This document shows positions 28,257-35,724 of a DNA stretch of 64,000 bases, one piece after another; the stretch's first letter is position 1, and each line of letters starts with the position of its first letter. Both the position numbers and the translations under genes were made by a program. Source of the stretch: Chloroflexota bacterium (lineage in GTDB: Bacteria; Chloroflexota; Anaerolineae; Anaerolineales; Villigracilaceae); NCBI GenBank assembly GCA_021795965.1, contig JAJYOU010000006.1:29320-93319 (forward strand), in the 5' to 3' direction. The notes below the pieces were generated by a model. The model was given only the letters and a program-made list of their open reading frames with translations. It had not been told where the DNA came from and searched no databases.

Positions 28257-28434
28257 TTTTGAAGGGTGGCTGGTTTTCTGCGTTCGTCCCTGCTGAAAAA
28301 TGGGTTTCACGCCCTGATCATCATCAAATCTTTTGATTTAACCTAAAGCAGAATCCCCTGGAGAGTTTCAGATCAATCTTTAGAACGAAATTTATTTTCA
28401 TCCATTTTCTCTTTCCCGTTGATCAGGAAAAATC

Positions 28435-28809
28435 GTGGCTAAAATTGTAATTTCTGAAGATGAACCTGATATCCAGGAACTGATAGCCTTTTCGCTGCGC
28501 CTTGCAGGTCATGAAGTCATTGCGGCAAGCAATGGGCAGGAAGCTCTGGACCTGACCCAGAAGGAACATCCAGACCTGGTCCTGCTGGATGTGCGCATGC
28601 CTTGTTTAACCGGCTATGATGTCTGCCACAAAATTAAGGCAGATCCGAAGATCTCTCATATTCCGGTGGTTTTCCTTTCCGCCAAAGGACAGAAATTTGA
28701 GATTGAGCAGGGATTGGCTGCAGGTGCCGACGAATATCTTTTGAAACCATTCACCCCGAAAGAATTGTGCACACGAGTTAAATCCATTCTCGCAAATTAT
28801 GAAAAATAA
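28435..28809 (+). CDS. Stand-alone receiver domain (CheY-like response regulator)
   Basis: The 124-residue protein is a receiver only: acidic pair E8-D9, phospho-acceptor Asp52 in V-L-L-D-V-R-M-P, Ser/Thr site L-S-A, and Y-L-L-K-P-F-T. It could pass a phosphoryl signal to the DUF4388 or GTPase proteins upstream, but no histidine kinase is encoded nearby. It starts at GTG. The 178 bases before it are AT-rich and hold no obvious gene. Confidence 0.88.
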   Translation: MAKIVISEDEPDIQELIAFSLRLAGHEVIAASNGQEALDLTQKEHPDLVLLDVRMPCLTGYDVCHKIKADPKISHIPVVFLSAKGQKFEIEQGLAAGADEYLLKPFTPKELCTRVKSILANYEK

Positions 28810-28876
28810 AACCTGCTTTCGAGGCATGTTTTGTTAAGTAATTGCTGGATCGGGTGTCTGTTTGCGGGATAACCCT

Positions 28877-30220
28877 CTACCAGACCTGCTGAAGGTTGGG
28901 GTTATCCAAATGTTTTCGACCGATTTTTGCCATATCCACCCATTCTCCGTTTACTTTTATACGCACCACGTCTGCAGTAAAATCAGATACGGTTGCGCCG
29001 TTGTTGTTAAAAAGATACGAACCAACGGCATAAATATCGACCGGCACGCCCAGCTTTTCAAAACGCTTTATTTTTTCAGGGGCAAAACCACCCGAGACGA
29101 CAATCTTGACGTTTTGACAGTACTCTTTCGCCACAGATTTCCATTTTTTTGATAAATCCCAGCTCTCCCAGGCTGAATCCAGTGCCTGGCGAACATTGAA
29201 AACCAGGCGGGGGTTCACACCCAGGTCAAGAGCAGGGTCCCCTAGCGGGGTGACTGATTCATCCCGAATGCTTGCGCTGGTATCCAGTCTGACTCCGTAC
29301 AGCTTGTATTTTTCAGCTTCGTTGTGATCACCCAGTTCCAGCATGCGGCGATACTCGGAAAACATGGCATCCTGGACGCGCAGCGAATCCCTCACTGAAT
29401 GATTATTGAAATCTACCAGTGCAATTCGCGGAATGTTGACGGGAAGAATGCGGGAAAAAGCCATCATCACTTCAGCAGTATCGCCCAGGAAACTGGCGAT
29501 GGCTGCGTGCGCCACCGTTCCACCGCCTGCACCTCCCCACCAGTCGCCCTGGGCATCCGTGGAGATAAAAGGTCCCAGGTCGCTGGCATGATCATAATTA
29601 AACCGCTGAAGGGCAATATTATACGCATACCCATCCGCTGCCTGAACTTCATGCAAATCGAACCTTGCCGGGAAAAATAGGACGGGTTTACCGCCTGCCG
29701 CCACAAAAGTCTCGTAGACATTAGTCGCAATCCGGCTGGAACGGGTCAATATGCCCAAGGTGGGCGTTTCAAGCAAGGCAAAATCGCGGTAACGTCCCCG
29801 AACCCGCAGGACAGGCTGCACCCGCATTGGGTCGCCATCAGATTTGACGATATCGCCATCCTGGACAGCCATTACTTCCAGCCTGTCGGAAGTGTTGATG
29901 AATTGATCACCTTCAAAATAACCAGTGCATAGTTTCAGCATTTCGAGGGCTTTATCCACTCCAACCACGATTGTGGTACCTGCCCGCCGGGTGAACCACT
30001 GCATTTCGACTTCCATGTCACCGACTGGTATTTGATCCACCAGGCTGGTCGCTGGTAAATTGGGGTACTTGCCCGCATAAAGATATTTTTCTGCAGAAAG
30101 CACCAGTAACATCCGGTTGATATTTGCAAAATATTTATCCGAATACCAACCCTGGCGCATTCGATCGATATCAAGTTTGAAAGTTTTATTCGTTAGACGT
30201 TTCCCATCAAATAGCGACAT
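28877..30220 (-). CDS. Nicotinate phosphoribosyltransferase
   Basis: The 447-residue enzyme adds phosphoribose to nicotinate to form NaMN, the entry step of NAD salvage. Visible are the early Y-S-D-K-Y-F motif, a middle G-I-L-T-R-S-S-R-I-A stretch, and V-D-F-N-N-H-S-V-R-D-S and V-S-G-G-F-A-P-E-K-I around the phosphate-binding barrel. AAAGG lies upstream of the ATG. It follows the nicotinamidase-like gene by 61 bases on the same strand, which supplies its substrate. Confidence 0.9.
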   Translation of the reverse strand: MSLFDGKRLTNKTFKLDIDRMRQGWYSDKYFANINRMLLVLSAEKYLYAGKYPNLPATSLVDQIPVGDMEVEMQWFTRRAGTTIVVGVDKALEMLKLCTGYFEGDQFINTSDRLEVMAVQDGDIVKSDGDPMRVQPVLRVRGRYRDFALLETPTLGILTRSSRIATNVYETFVAAGGKPVLFFPARFDLHEVQAADGYAYNIALQRFNYDHASDLGPFISTDAQGDWWGGAGGGTVAHAAIASFLGDTAEVMMAFSRILPVNIPRIALVDFNNHSVRDSLRVQDAMFSEYRRMLELGDHNEAEKYKLYGVRLDTSASIRDESVTPLGDPALDLGVNPRLVFNVRQALDSAWESWDLSKKWKSVAKEYCQNVKIVVSGGFAPEKIKRFEKLGVPVDIYAVGSYLFNNNGATVSDFTADVVRIKVNGEWVDMAKIGRKHLDNPNLQQVW

Positions 30221-30281
30221 GGTTGCCTTTATTTTGGTTGATCAAAATATGAAAGAAGCAGGCGCAAACACGCGGGTAATC

Positions 30282-31397
30282 TTACCAGTTCTCGATGAGA
30301 CTGGTCGACTGAACAAGGTGCATTCCCGCTTCAGAAAATTTTGTAAATTGAGCATTTGCAGAATCTGTATAATCCATGAGTCCGGGAACGACCACCGCTG
30401 AAGTGCAGTCTTCAAGCAGGTATATTTTTTGAGCAAGCATTGGATCCACTTCTTGAATATCAGTCAGTAAATCTTCCACCGTCCAGGAAACACAGTGGCT
30501 TTTTGCCTGTCCGGCGATGATCATCCGGTCCACTTTTTTTAATTTTTCCAAAATTTTAAAGTTATGGTGTCCGAGGGATTCGCCTTTCGGGCCATTAAGG
30601 ACCTCCGGACCGAGGACCGAATAATTTTCGGTAAAAGGGTTATTACCCTTGATAATAAATTCGGGCTGCGATAAACGCACGCTGGAATGAAAGAATATTG
30701 CCTCTTCGATTGCAGAAACCAGGGCATGTCCAATTCCGCCCAGCATGGCGTGATGCGGCCAGATCGTCAGTTCGTACTTTCCATTTTCGGCAAGAGTCTC
30801 TGCATAATGCAGCACCAACCTCTGTCCATATTCTGCAGTGATGCCGAGCTGCCCTGCCAGGGCTGGGTTGAATTTCCACTTGCCCGCTACCAGGTCTTCC
30901 AGGTGAATATTGGTATAAGGAGCCGGATTTTCCCCCAGGGAATTCACGAAAAACAAAGGGTGAAAAATCTGAAAGATGTAGTGTGTGTCCAGCGTGGCGC
31001 TAATGGATGTGATGGAAGATAAATTGTGATAGATAAACGCACAAAGACGCCGGTTATCATCCACCGCGCCATTACCACTCCGCCCACCGACATAAAGTTC
31101 AAATCCGGGGATGCAAAAAGTATTTTGTACATCCACCAGTAATAACCAGGTGGATTGCTGGTCTGCGGATGACGGGGTTATTCCATGTTTTGTGCGGAAT
31201 GATCCTGCCACCTGGAAAAGGTTCTCATAATCGACCCGATAAACCTGGGTCAGAGAGTCAGGTTTATAAAATTCAGAAAGTGGAAGCAACCGGAAATCTC
31301 CAGTCTGATGTTTGGTTCTATTGGATGTGTAAGTTTCAGGTGCTCTATCGAAGAAAGAAAAAATGCTTTTTCCGTTAGATAATTCCAGTTCAAACAC
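30282..31397 (-). CDS. Nicotinamidase/isochorismatase-family cysteine hydrolase
   Basis: The ~371-residue protein has L-L-L-V-D-V-Q-N-T-F (catalytic Asp), L-D-T-H as part of the metal site, I-W-P-H-H-A-M-L-G-G-I-G-H, and S-H-C-V-S-W with the nucleophile Cys. This fits nicotinamidases, which deamidate nicotinamide to nicotinate. The adjacent phosphoribosyltransferase strengthens the call. It is longer than PncA (about 200) because of an extra ~100 N-terminal residues and insertions. I start at GTG 31397, which overlaps the upstream stop by eight bases; a farther start at 31478 would overlap the ATPase gene by 89 bases. Confidence 0.8.
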   Translation of the reverse strand: MFELELSNGKSIFSFFDRAPETYTSNRTKHQTGDFRLLPLSEFYKPDSLTQVYRVDYENLFQVAGSFRTKHGITPSSADQQSTWLLLVDVQNTFCIPGFELYVGGRSGNGAVDDNRRLCAFIYHNLSSITSISATLDTHYIFQIFHPLFFVNSLGENPAPYTNIHLEDLVAGKWKFNPALAGQLGITAEYGQRLVLHYAETLAENGKYELTIWPHHAMLGGIGHALVSAIEEAIFFHSSVRLSQPEFIIKGNNPFTENYSVLGPEVLNGPKGESLGHHNFKILEKLKKVDRMIIAGQAKSHCVSWTVEDLLTDIQEVDPMLAQKIYLLEDCTSAVVVPGLMDYTDSANAQFTKFSEAGMHLVQSTSLIENW

Positions 31398-32757
31398 GCC
31401 TGGATCGCGGGTTTTTTTTCTTTGACCCCACGAAAGCCGGGGCGGTAATAGTGACGATGTTACTGATCCGCTCGTCACGCAGCCGGGTGAGAATCCGCTC
31501 GTCTACGTCCTTGAGCATTTCCACCGCCACGGTGATCACTGTCGGCAGGTTGCTGTTATAACGATAGTTTAAAAGCTGGTAAAGCTTTTCTTTCGCCCAG
31601 GGGGTGGAAGATTGGGATCCAAGGTCATCCAAAACCAGGAGTGAAGCCACTCTGAAATCCTCGAAGCGCCGGTCATAACTGACTCCTGAATTGGGATTAT
31701 ACGTAGCGCGAAGATGGTCCAACAAATCGGGCACCAGGACAACCATGGGCGGTTCGCCATTTTCCGCACAATAATTGGCAATGGCAGCCCCCAGGTGGGT
31801 TTTTCCGCTGCCGTAAGGACCTGTTAAAACCAGCCAGCCATGCGGGTTATCCGCAAAGGTTTTGGCTTCTTTAAGGGCATGTTCAAGCGACTTAATTTCA
31901 TCCGGTTTGAGGTCTTCATGCTGCCTGAGTGAAAAATTAGTAAATTTTTTGTCAGCAAGCAAATCCAGGGTGGAAAGTTCGGATTGTTTTATTTCGGTGA
32001 TTGGGCGGCGGTAATCCGGTGCATTAATCTTGAGGATCGAGACGAGCTCCGGATCCTGCAGCCTGGATCGAATGCGAGGATCAATATCTTCAATCGTCAT
32101 ATTGGTAGTGACAACCAGGGGAAGTTTATTGATGTAGCGAAAGTTAATGATTTGGAAGAGTTTTTCCTGCGCCCAGGCGGTCGTATTTTGCGTGCCAAAA
32201 TCATCCAGCACCAGTAAATCTGCGCTCCGAATTTGATCAAACCTTTCTTCAAAGGAGGTGTCTGTGTGGTCGTAAGCAAACCGCAGGGAATCCAGCAGGT
32301 CGGGCACAGTCAGGAATAGGGTTGGCACACCCATCTGAACAGAATAATTGGCAATTGCCGCAGCCAGGTGCGTTTTTCCACAGCCATAGGAACCCTGCAT
32401 CAAAAACCAGCCACGCAGATCCTGTGCGTACTGCCTGGCATGGTTGAAACTCCATTCGAGTGAATTGGCATGTCTCTCCGCCAGACCGGTTCGTCCGCGG
32501 GGTTGGAATGTTTCGAAGGTGAGTTCTTTTAATTCATCGAGGCGGCTGAATGAAAACAGTCGGTTACGAATCTGCTCAGTCACAGATGGGCGGCGGCAAT
32601 CACAGATGGTAATTTTTCCAAAATCCGGGTGTCCAACCGGCAGATCCTGGCGCAGATAACCCGACCCGCCACAAAGCGGACAATCTGGTTTCCCCAACAG
32701 ACCCGGGTCAGTGTTTGGGTTTGAGGAATTCTTCGACTTTTCGGGTGACGACGTCAC
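31390..32757 (-). CDS. Tandem double DnaC-like AAA+ ATPase (putative helicase loader)
   Basis: The 455-residue protein contains two consecutive DnaC/IstB-type ATPase domains. Cys pairs at the N-terminus (C-P-L-C at ~26 and C-D-C at ~52) form a zinc-finger-like module. Domain 1 has Walker A G-S-Y-G-C-G-K-T (122-129) and Walker B L-L-V-L-D-D-F-G (181-188). Domain 2 has G-P-Y-G-S-G-K-T (313-320) and L-L-V-L-D-D-L-G (373-380), a repeat offset of about 191 residues. Both keep the arginine-rich R-x-x-x-R-L end motif. It would load DnaB, encoded two genes upstream. GTG 32757 is chosen because GAGGA lies eight bases before it; the gene overlaps dnaD by 50 bases. Confidence 0.83.
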   Translation of the reverse strand: MTSSPEKSKNSSNPNTDPGLLGKPDCPLCGGSGYLRQDLPVGHPDFGKITICDCRRPSVTEQIRNRLFSFSRLDELKELTFETFQPRGRTGLAERHANSLEWSFNHARQYAQDLRGWFLMQGSYGCGKTHLAAAIANYSVQMGVPTLFLTVPDLLDSLRFAYDHTDTSFEERFDQIRSADLLVLDDFGTQNTTAWAQEKLFQIINFRYINKLPLVVTTNMTIEDIDPRIRSRLQDPELVSILKINAPDYRRPITEIKQSELSTLDLLADKKFTNFSLRQHEDLKPDEIKSLEHALKEAKTFADNPHGWLVLTGPYGSGKTHLGAAIANYCAENGEPPMVVLVPDLLDHLRATYNPNSGVSYDRRFEDFRVASLLVLDDLGSQSSTPWAKEKLYQLLNYRYNSNLPTVITVAVEMLKDVDERILTRLRDERISNIVTITAPAFVGSKKKNPRSRRV

Positions 32758-33376
32758 CGCGAGTTTCCTCAGTGTTTGGTCGATTCTGCTTTTCGGCACG
32801 GCCTTCTTCCTTCCAGCGGCGCAGGATTGCGTCGATATATTTCCAGTTGCGTACATTTGATTTTAAGGATTGTTCCATCGCATCTGCAATCCACCCGTCT
32901 GGATATGCCTTTTCTGCATCATTTAGCATATCCGCGATCATGGGAGTGATCGGTCCAATGTTTTCCTCATACAATTTATAAATATTGGAGGTCTCTCGCG
33001 GAGGATGCGAGGACCGGGCTGCAGCCCGCCAATCTCTATTCTGCATTGCCTGGGCGGCAGTTCTTCCAAGAGGTGAGTTGAGAAAATAAAAACCTCCTTC
33101 AGCATTCTTCACCATCAAAAGCGTACCACGCTCGACCGCTTTTTCAAGTCCGCGATCCAAATCATCCGAGGAGATGCCTTTCATGAAATCCTCATCTTCC
33201 ACGATTTCACTCCGGCAAATCTGACGAAAAGCACCTTCGATATGCTCAATGCGCCACAAAACATAAAGCGTGACCTTGAGTTCATTCAAATCATTAATCT
33301 CACCCAGAAGCCGGAAAAGGCTGTCTGGTATCCGGGTGAATGATTCGTTCGCGGTAAATCCTTCAAAAACTGTCAT
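32708..33376 (-). CDS. DnaD-domain replication protein
   Basis: The 222-residue protein has an N-terminal winged-helix-like region (~10-110) with L-K-V-T-L-Y-V-L-W-R-I, and a C-terminal DnaD domain (~135-200): Y-K-L-Y-E-E-N-I-G-P-I-T-P near 138 and N-W-K-Y-I-D-A-I-L-R-R-W near 185. In Firmicutes DnaD and DnaB-like proteins bring the helicase loader to origins and stalled forks. It sits directly between the helicase and double-ATPase genes. ATG 33376 has AGGTG upstream; two in-frame TTGs precede it. Confidence 0.88.
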   Translation of the reverse strand: MTVFEGFTANESFTRIPDSLFRLLGEINDLNELKVTLYVLWRIEHIEGAFRQICRSEIVEDEDFMKGISSDDLDRGLEKAVERGTLLMVKNAEGGFYFLNSPLGRTAAQAMQNRDWRAAARSSHPPRETSNIYKLYEENIGPITPMIADMLNDAEKAYPDGWIADAMEQSLKSNVRNWKYIDAILRRWKEEGRAEKQNRPNTEETRGDVVTRKVEEFLKPKH

Positions 33377-33382
33377 CAACAA

Positions 33383-34759
33383 TTACACCTTGGAAAGATC
33401 AACCCTGCGGGTGGCTGCATTTTCAAATTTTGTGAGGTTGCTCCTAAAAATCAAATCAATCTGACCCGTTGGTCCATTTCGATGTTTTGCAACCTTTAAA
33501 TGGGTGACATTTGCCATGGTGGGATCTTTTTCTTCGCGGTAAATGAACATCACAATATCTGCATCCTGCTCGAGTGAGCCCGATTCGCGCAAATCCGAAA
33601 GCTGAGGTTCCTTGTCTGCGCGTTGCTCAACCGCACGCGAAAGCTGGGCGGCAGCCATCAGAGGCACATTGATCTCACGCGCCAGCTGCTTGAGAGAACG
33701 TGAGATATACGATACTTCCTGGACGCGGTTATCATTTCGGGTTTCTGAGGACATTAACTGCAAATAATCGAGGATGATCAAATCGATGCCATATTCCATA
33801 TGCAGACGGCGGCATTTTGTCCGCAGCTGGAGGGGAGTCAATGCCGGAGTATCATCGAGGTAGATCCGGGTATCCCCCAGTACCTCAATGGCGTGGTTGA
33901 ACACAGGCCAATCGTCATCGGTAAGTTTTCCAGTGCGCAAACGCTGAGAATCAATTCCAGTTTGCTGGGCAATCAAGCGCTGGACAACCTGTTCATTCGA
34001 CATTTCCAGCGAAAACACAGCCACCCTTTTTTTATGGACCAGTGCAGCATTAAGCGTCATGGTCAGCATCAAGGCAGTTTTACCCGTTCCCGGTCGACCG
34101 GCCGTGATCAACAAATCTGAAGGCTGCAGCCCACCCAACATTTTATCCAGATCGGTAAATCCTGTCGGCACCCCAACAATTTCATCACCGCGCCGGTACA
34201 ATTCATCGATATGATCGTAAAAATCGGAAAGAACATCCCGAATTGGAAGGACATCATGCCGCAATCTTCTTTCACCCACATTGAAGATGGCTTTTTCAGC
34301 TTCCCCCATAACGGTATTGATGGCTTCTTTTTCATCATAAGCCAGCGTGGCAATGCTGTTTGCCGCAGTTAATAGTTTCCTGCGGATGGAGGTCCCTTCG
34401 ATTATTTTGCCGTAAGCTTCAGCATGCAACGTGGTTGGAACCTGGTTTAAGAGTGCAGTCAGGTAGGCTGGTCCACCGATTTCTTCCAGCCGGTTCATAT
34501 CTTCGAGCTCTTCGGTCACTGTCAGGCTGTCAATCGGAACCCTGCGTTCTTGCAAACGAACATAGGCTTCCCAGATAAATCGCAAGCGGTGGATATAAAA
34601 ATCTTCCGGCTGTAAAAATTGAGCAAGGTCAAAATAAACTTCAGGATTGATCAGCACTGCTCCGATGACGGCTTCTTCAGCTTCGCGGCTGTGAGGTAAT
34701 CCGCTCATGCCTGCCGGGTTTTCCTGGATCGGATTCTCTCTTGGTTCAAAATCAGTCAT
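33383..34759 (-). CDS. dnaB: Replicative DNA helicase DnaB
   Basis: The 458-residue hexameric helicase unwinds DNA at the replication fork. The N-terminal domain opens P-H-S-R-E-A-E-E-A-V-I-G-A-V-L. The RecA-like motor has Walker A G-R-P-G-T-G-K-T (~210) and I-I-L-D-Y-L-Q-L-M (Walker B, ~315), and the late stretch L-S-D-L-R-E-S-G-S-L-E-Q-D-A-D is diagnostic. No intein is present. I start at ATG 34759, with AGAGAA upstream, rather than ten codons earlier. It is first in a five-gene minus-strand operon with dnaD, the double ATPase and two NAD-salvage genes. Confidence 0.96.
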   Translation of the reverse strand: MTDFEPRENPIQENPAGMSGLPHSREAEEAVIGAVLINPEVYFDLAQFLQPEDFYIHRLRFIWEAYVRLQERRVPIDSLTVTEELEDMNRLEEIGGPAYLTALLNQVPTTLHAEAYGKIIEGTSIRRKLLTAANSIATLAYDEKEAINTVMGEAEKAIFNVGERRLRHDVLPIRDVLSDFYDHIDELYRRGDEIVGVPTGFTDLDKMLGGLQPSDLLITAGRPGTGKTALMLTMTLNAALVHKKRVAVFSLEMSNEQVVQRLIAQQTGIDSQRLRTGKLTDDDWPVFNHAIEVLGDTRIYLDDTPALTPLQLRTKCRRLHMEYGIDLIILDYLQLMSSETRNDNRVQEVSYISRSLKQLAREINVPLMAAAQLSRAVEQRADKEPQLSDLRESGSLEQDADIVMFIYREEKDPTMANVTHLKVAKHRNGPTGQIDLIFRSNLTKFENAATRRVDLSKV

Positions 34760-34943
34760 TGAAATTCTCTTTAATCTGCTCGAAGGCATCCGTTTTTTTA
34801 GATCAACAATTTGATTATTCGGTCAGTGTGTTAATTCTGATATTTATCATACTGCCTGATTTGTCACGAGTGTTCCGTATACACTTAATGAGGGACGAAA
34901 GCAAATTAATTACTTTTCCCCAGGCATTCGTTGCCGACGAAGT

Positions 34944-34988
34944 AAAAAAAGGACACGTCCGGTTTTTGGAATGAATCCTGTCGTGTCC
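34944..34988 (-). terminator. Rho-independent terminator after the DUF151 gene
   Basis: On the minus strand GGACACG and CGTGTCC (34982-34988 and 34951-34957) form a seven-base stem, with GGATTCATTCC able to fold inside the loop. Seven T's follow (A-run 34944-34950 on the plus strand). Confidence 0.75.
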
Positions 34989-35008
34989 ATCATACAAAAA
35001 AAGATGAG

Positions 35009-35635
35009 TTAATTCTTTTTCGGTTCTTCGGGTTCTTCAGGATCAGTTCCTGGTTTGTCTTTATCCAGTTTGCTCAAAAAATCTTCGAATATTGAGAGGC
35101 GACCAGCATCTTCGCTCGGGACAGAATCAGCGGGTGAGACCGGAGCGCTTGGCTCGGGCGGATTTGGATATGATAAATTCTCTGGGGATGCCGCTGATCG
35201 TCCAGGCTTGAAGTTTCTTAAGTCCGCTTCAGGTGCAATGCTAGCTTCAGTCATCACGGATGGATCCACCATGATCGGCACATGCGCTCGAACTGCCAGA
35301 GCTATGGCGTCTGATGGACGCGAATCGATATTGAGGGTTTGCCCATCAACTTCCACCACAATATTGCCATAAAAAATATCTTCCTTGATGGCAATCACTT
35401 CGACACGCTTAATTTGAGCTCCAAAAGTCACAAGGAGGTTTTTAAGAAGATCGTGGGTTAAAGGGCGAACAATCTCAATTTCATTCAGGGCGACCGTGAT
35501 CGCCTCTGCTTCATACGGACCGACCCATATTGGTAAATAACGATTATTGTTCGTATCGCGCAGCACCACCAGCCTCTGCGGTGACATCAGGCTAACTCGA
35601 ACGCTATCGATTGTCACTTGAACCATGTCAGTCAT
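35009..35635 (-). CDS. Bifunctional nuclease family protein (DUF151)
   Basis: The 208-residue protein has a DUF151 core (~1-135): L-P-I-W-V-G-P-Y-E-A-E-A-I near 30, R-P-L-T-H-D-L near 55, and S-R-P-S-D-A-I-A-L-A-V-R near 105. A Pro/Ser-rich acidic tail of about 70 residues follows. Some family members in plants and Mycobacterium have RNase and DNase activity; for this one it is unproven. AGGAG precedes the ATG by five bases. It is transcribed alone and ends in a terminator. Confidence 0.85.
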   Translation of the reverse strand: MTDMVQVTIDSVRVSLMSPQRLVVLRDTNNNRYLPIWVGPYEAEAITVALNEIEIVRPLTHDLLKNLLVTFGAQIKRVEVIAIKEDIFYGNIVVEVDGQTLNIDSRPSDAIALAVRAHVPIMVDPSVMTEASIAPEADLRNFKPGRSAASPENLSYPNPPEPSAPVSPADSVPSEDAGRLSIFEDFLSKLDKDKPGTDPEEPEEPKKN

Positions 35636-35712
35636 AAATACTCCTGGAAATTATTCTTATTTTACTTCGTCTTAAGCAATTTTGCTAATTTCTATTCCCG
35701 CCCTTCCTCCCG

Positions 35713-35718
35713 TATAAT
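35713..35718 (+). promoter_or_regulatory. -10 box of cydDC at leaderless distance
   Basis: TATAAT ends six bases before the cydD ATG and no Shine-Dalgarno is present, so transcription should start on or next to the ATG. A weak TTCTAT lies 17 bases upstream as a possible -35. Confidence 0.55.
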
Positions 35719-35724
35719 AGAACC

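Noticed and set aside
33383..34759. Intein or replication origin at dnaB
   Set aside because: The DnaB protein is of normal length with continuous motifs, and no cluster of DnaA boxes is visible around dnaB-dnaD.
34741..34974. Plus-strand frame between dnaB and the DUF151 gene
   Set aside because: It begins inside the dnaB start region and ends in the minus-strand terminator; no ribosome site or coding character is seen.
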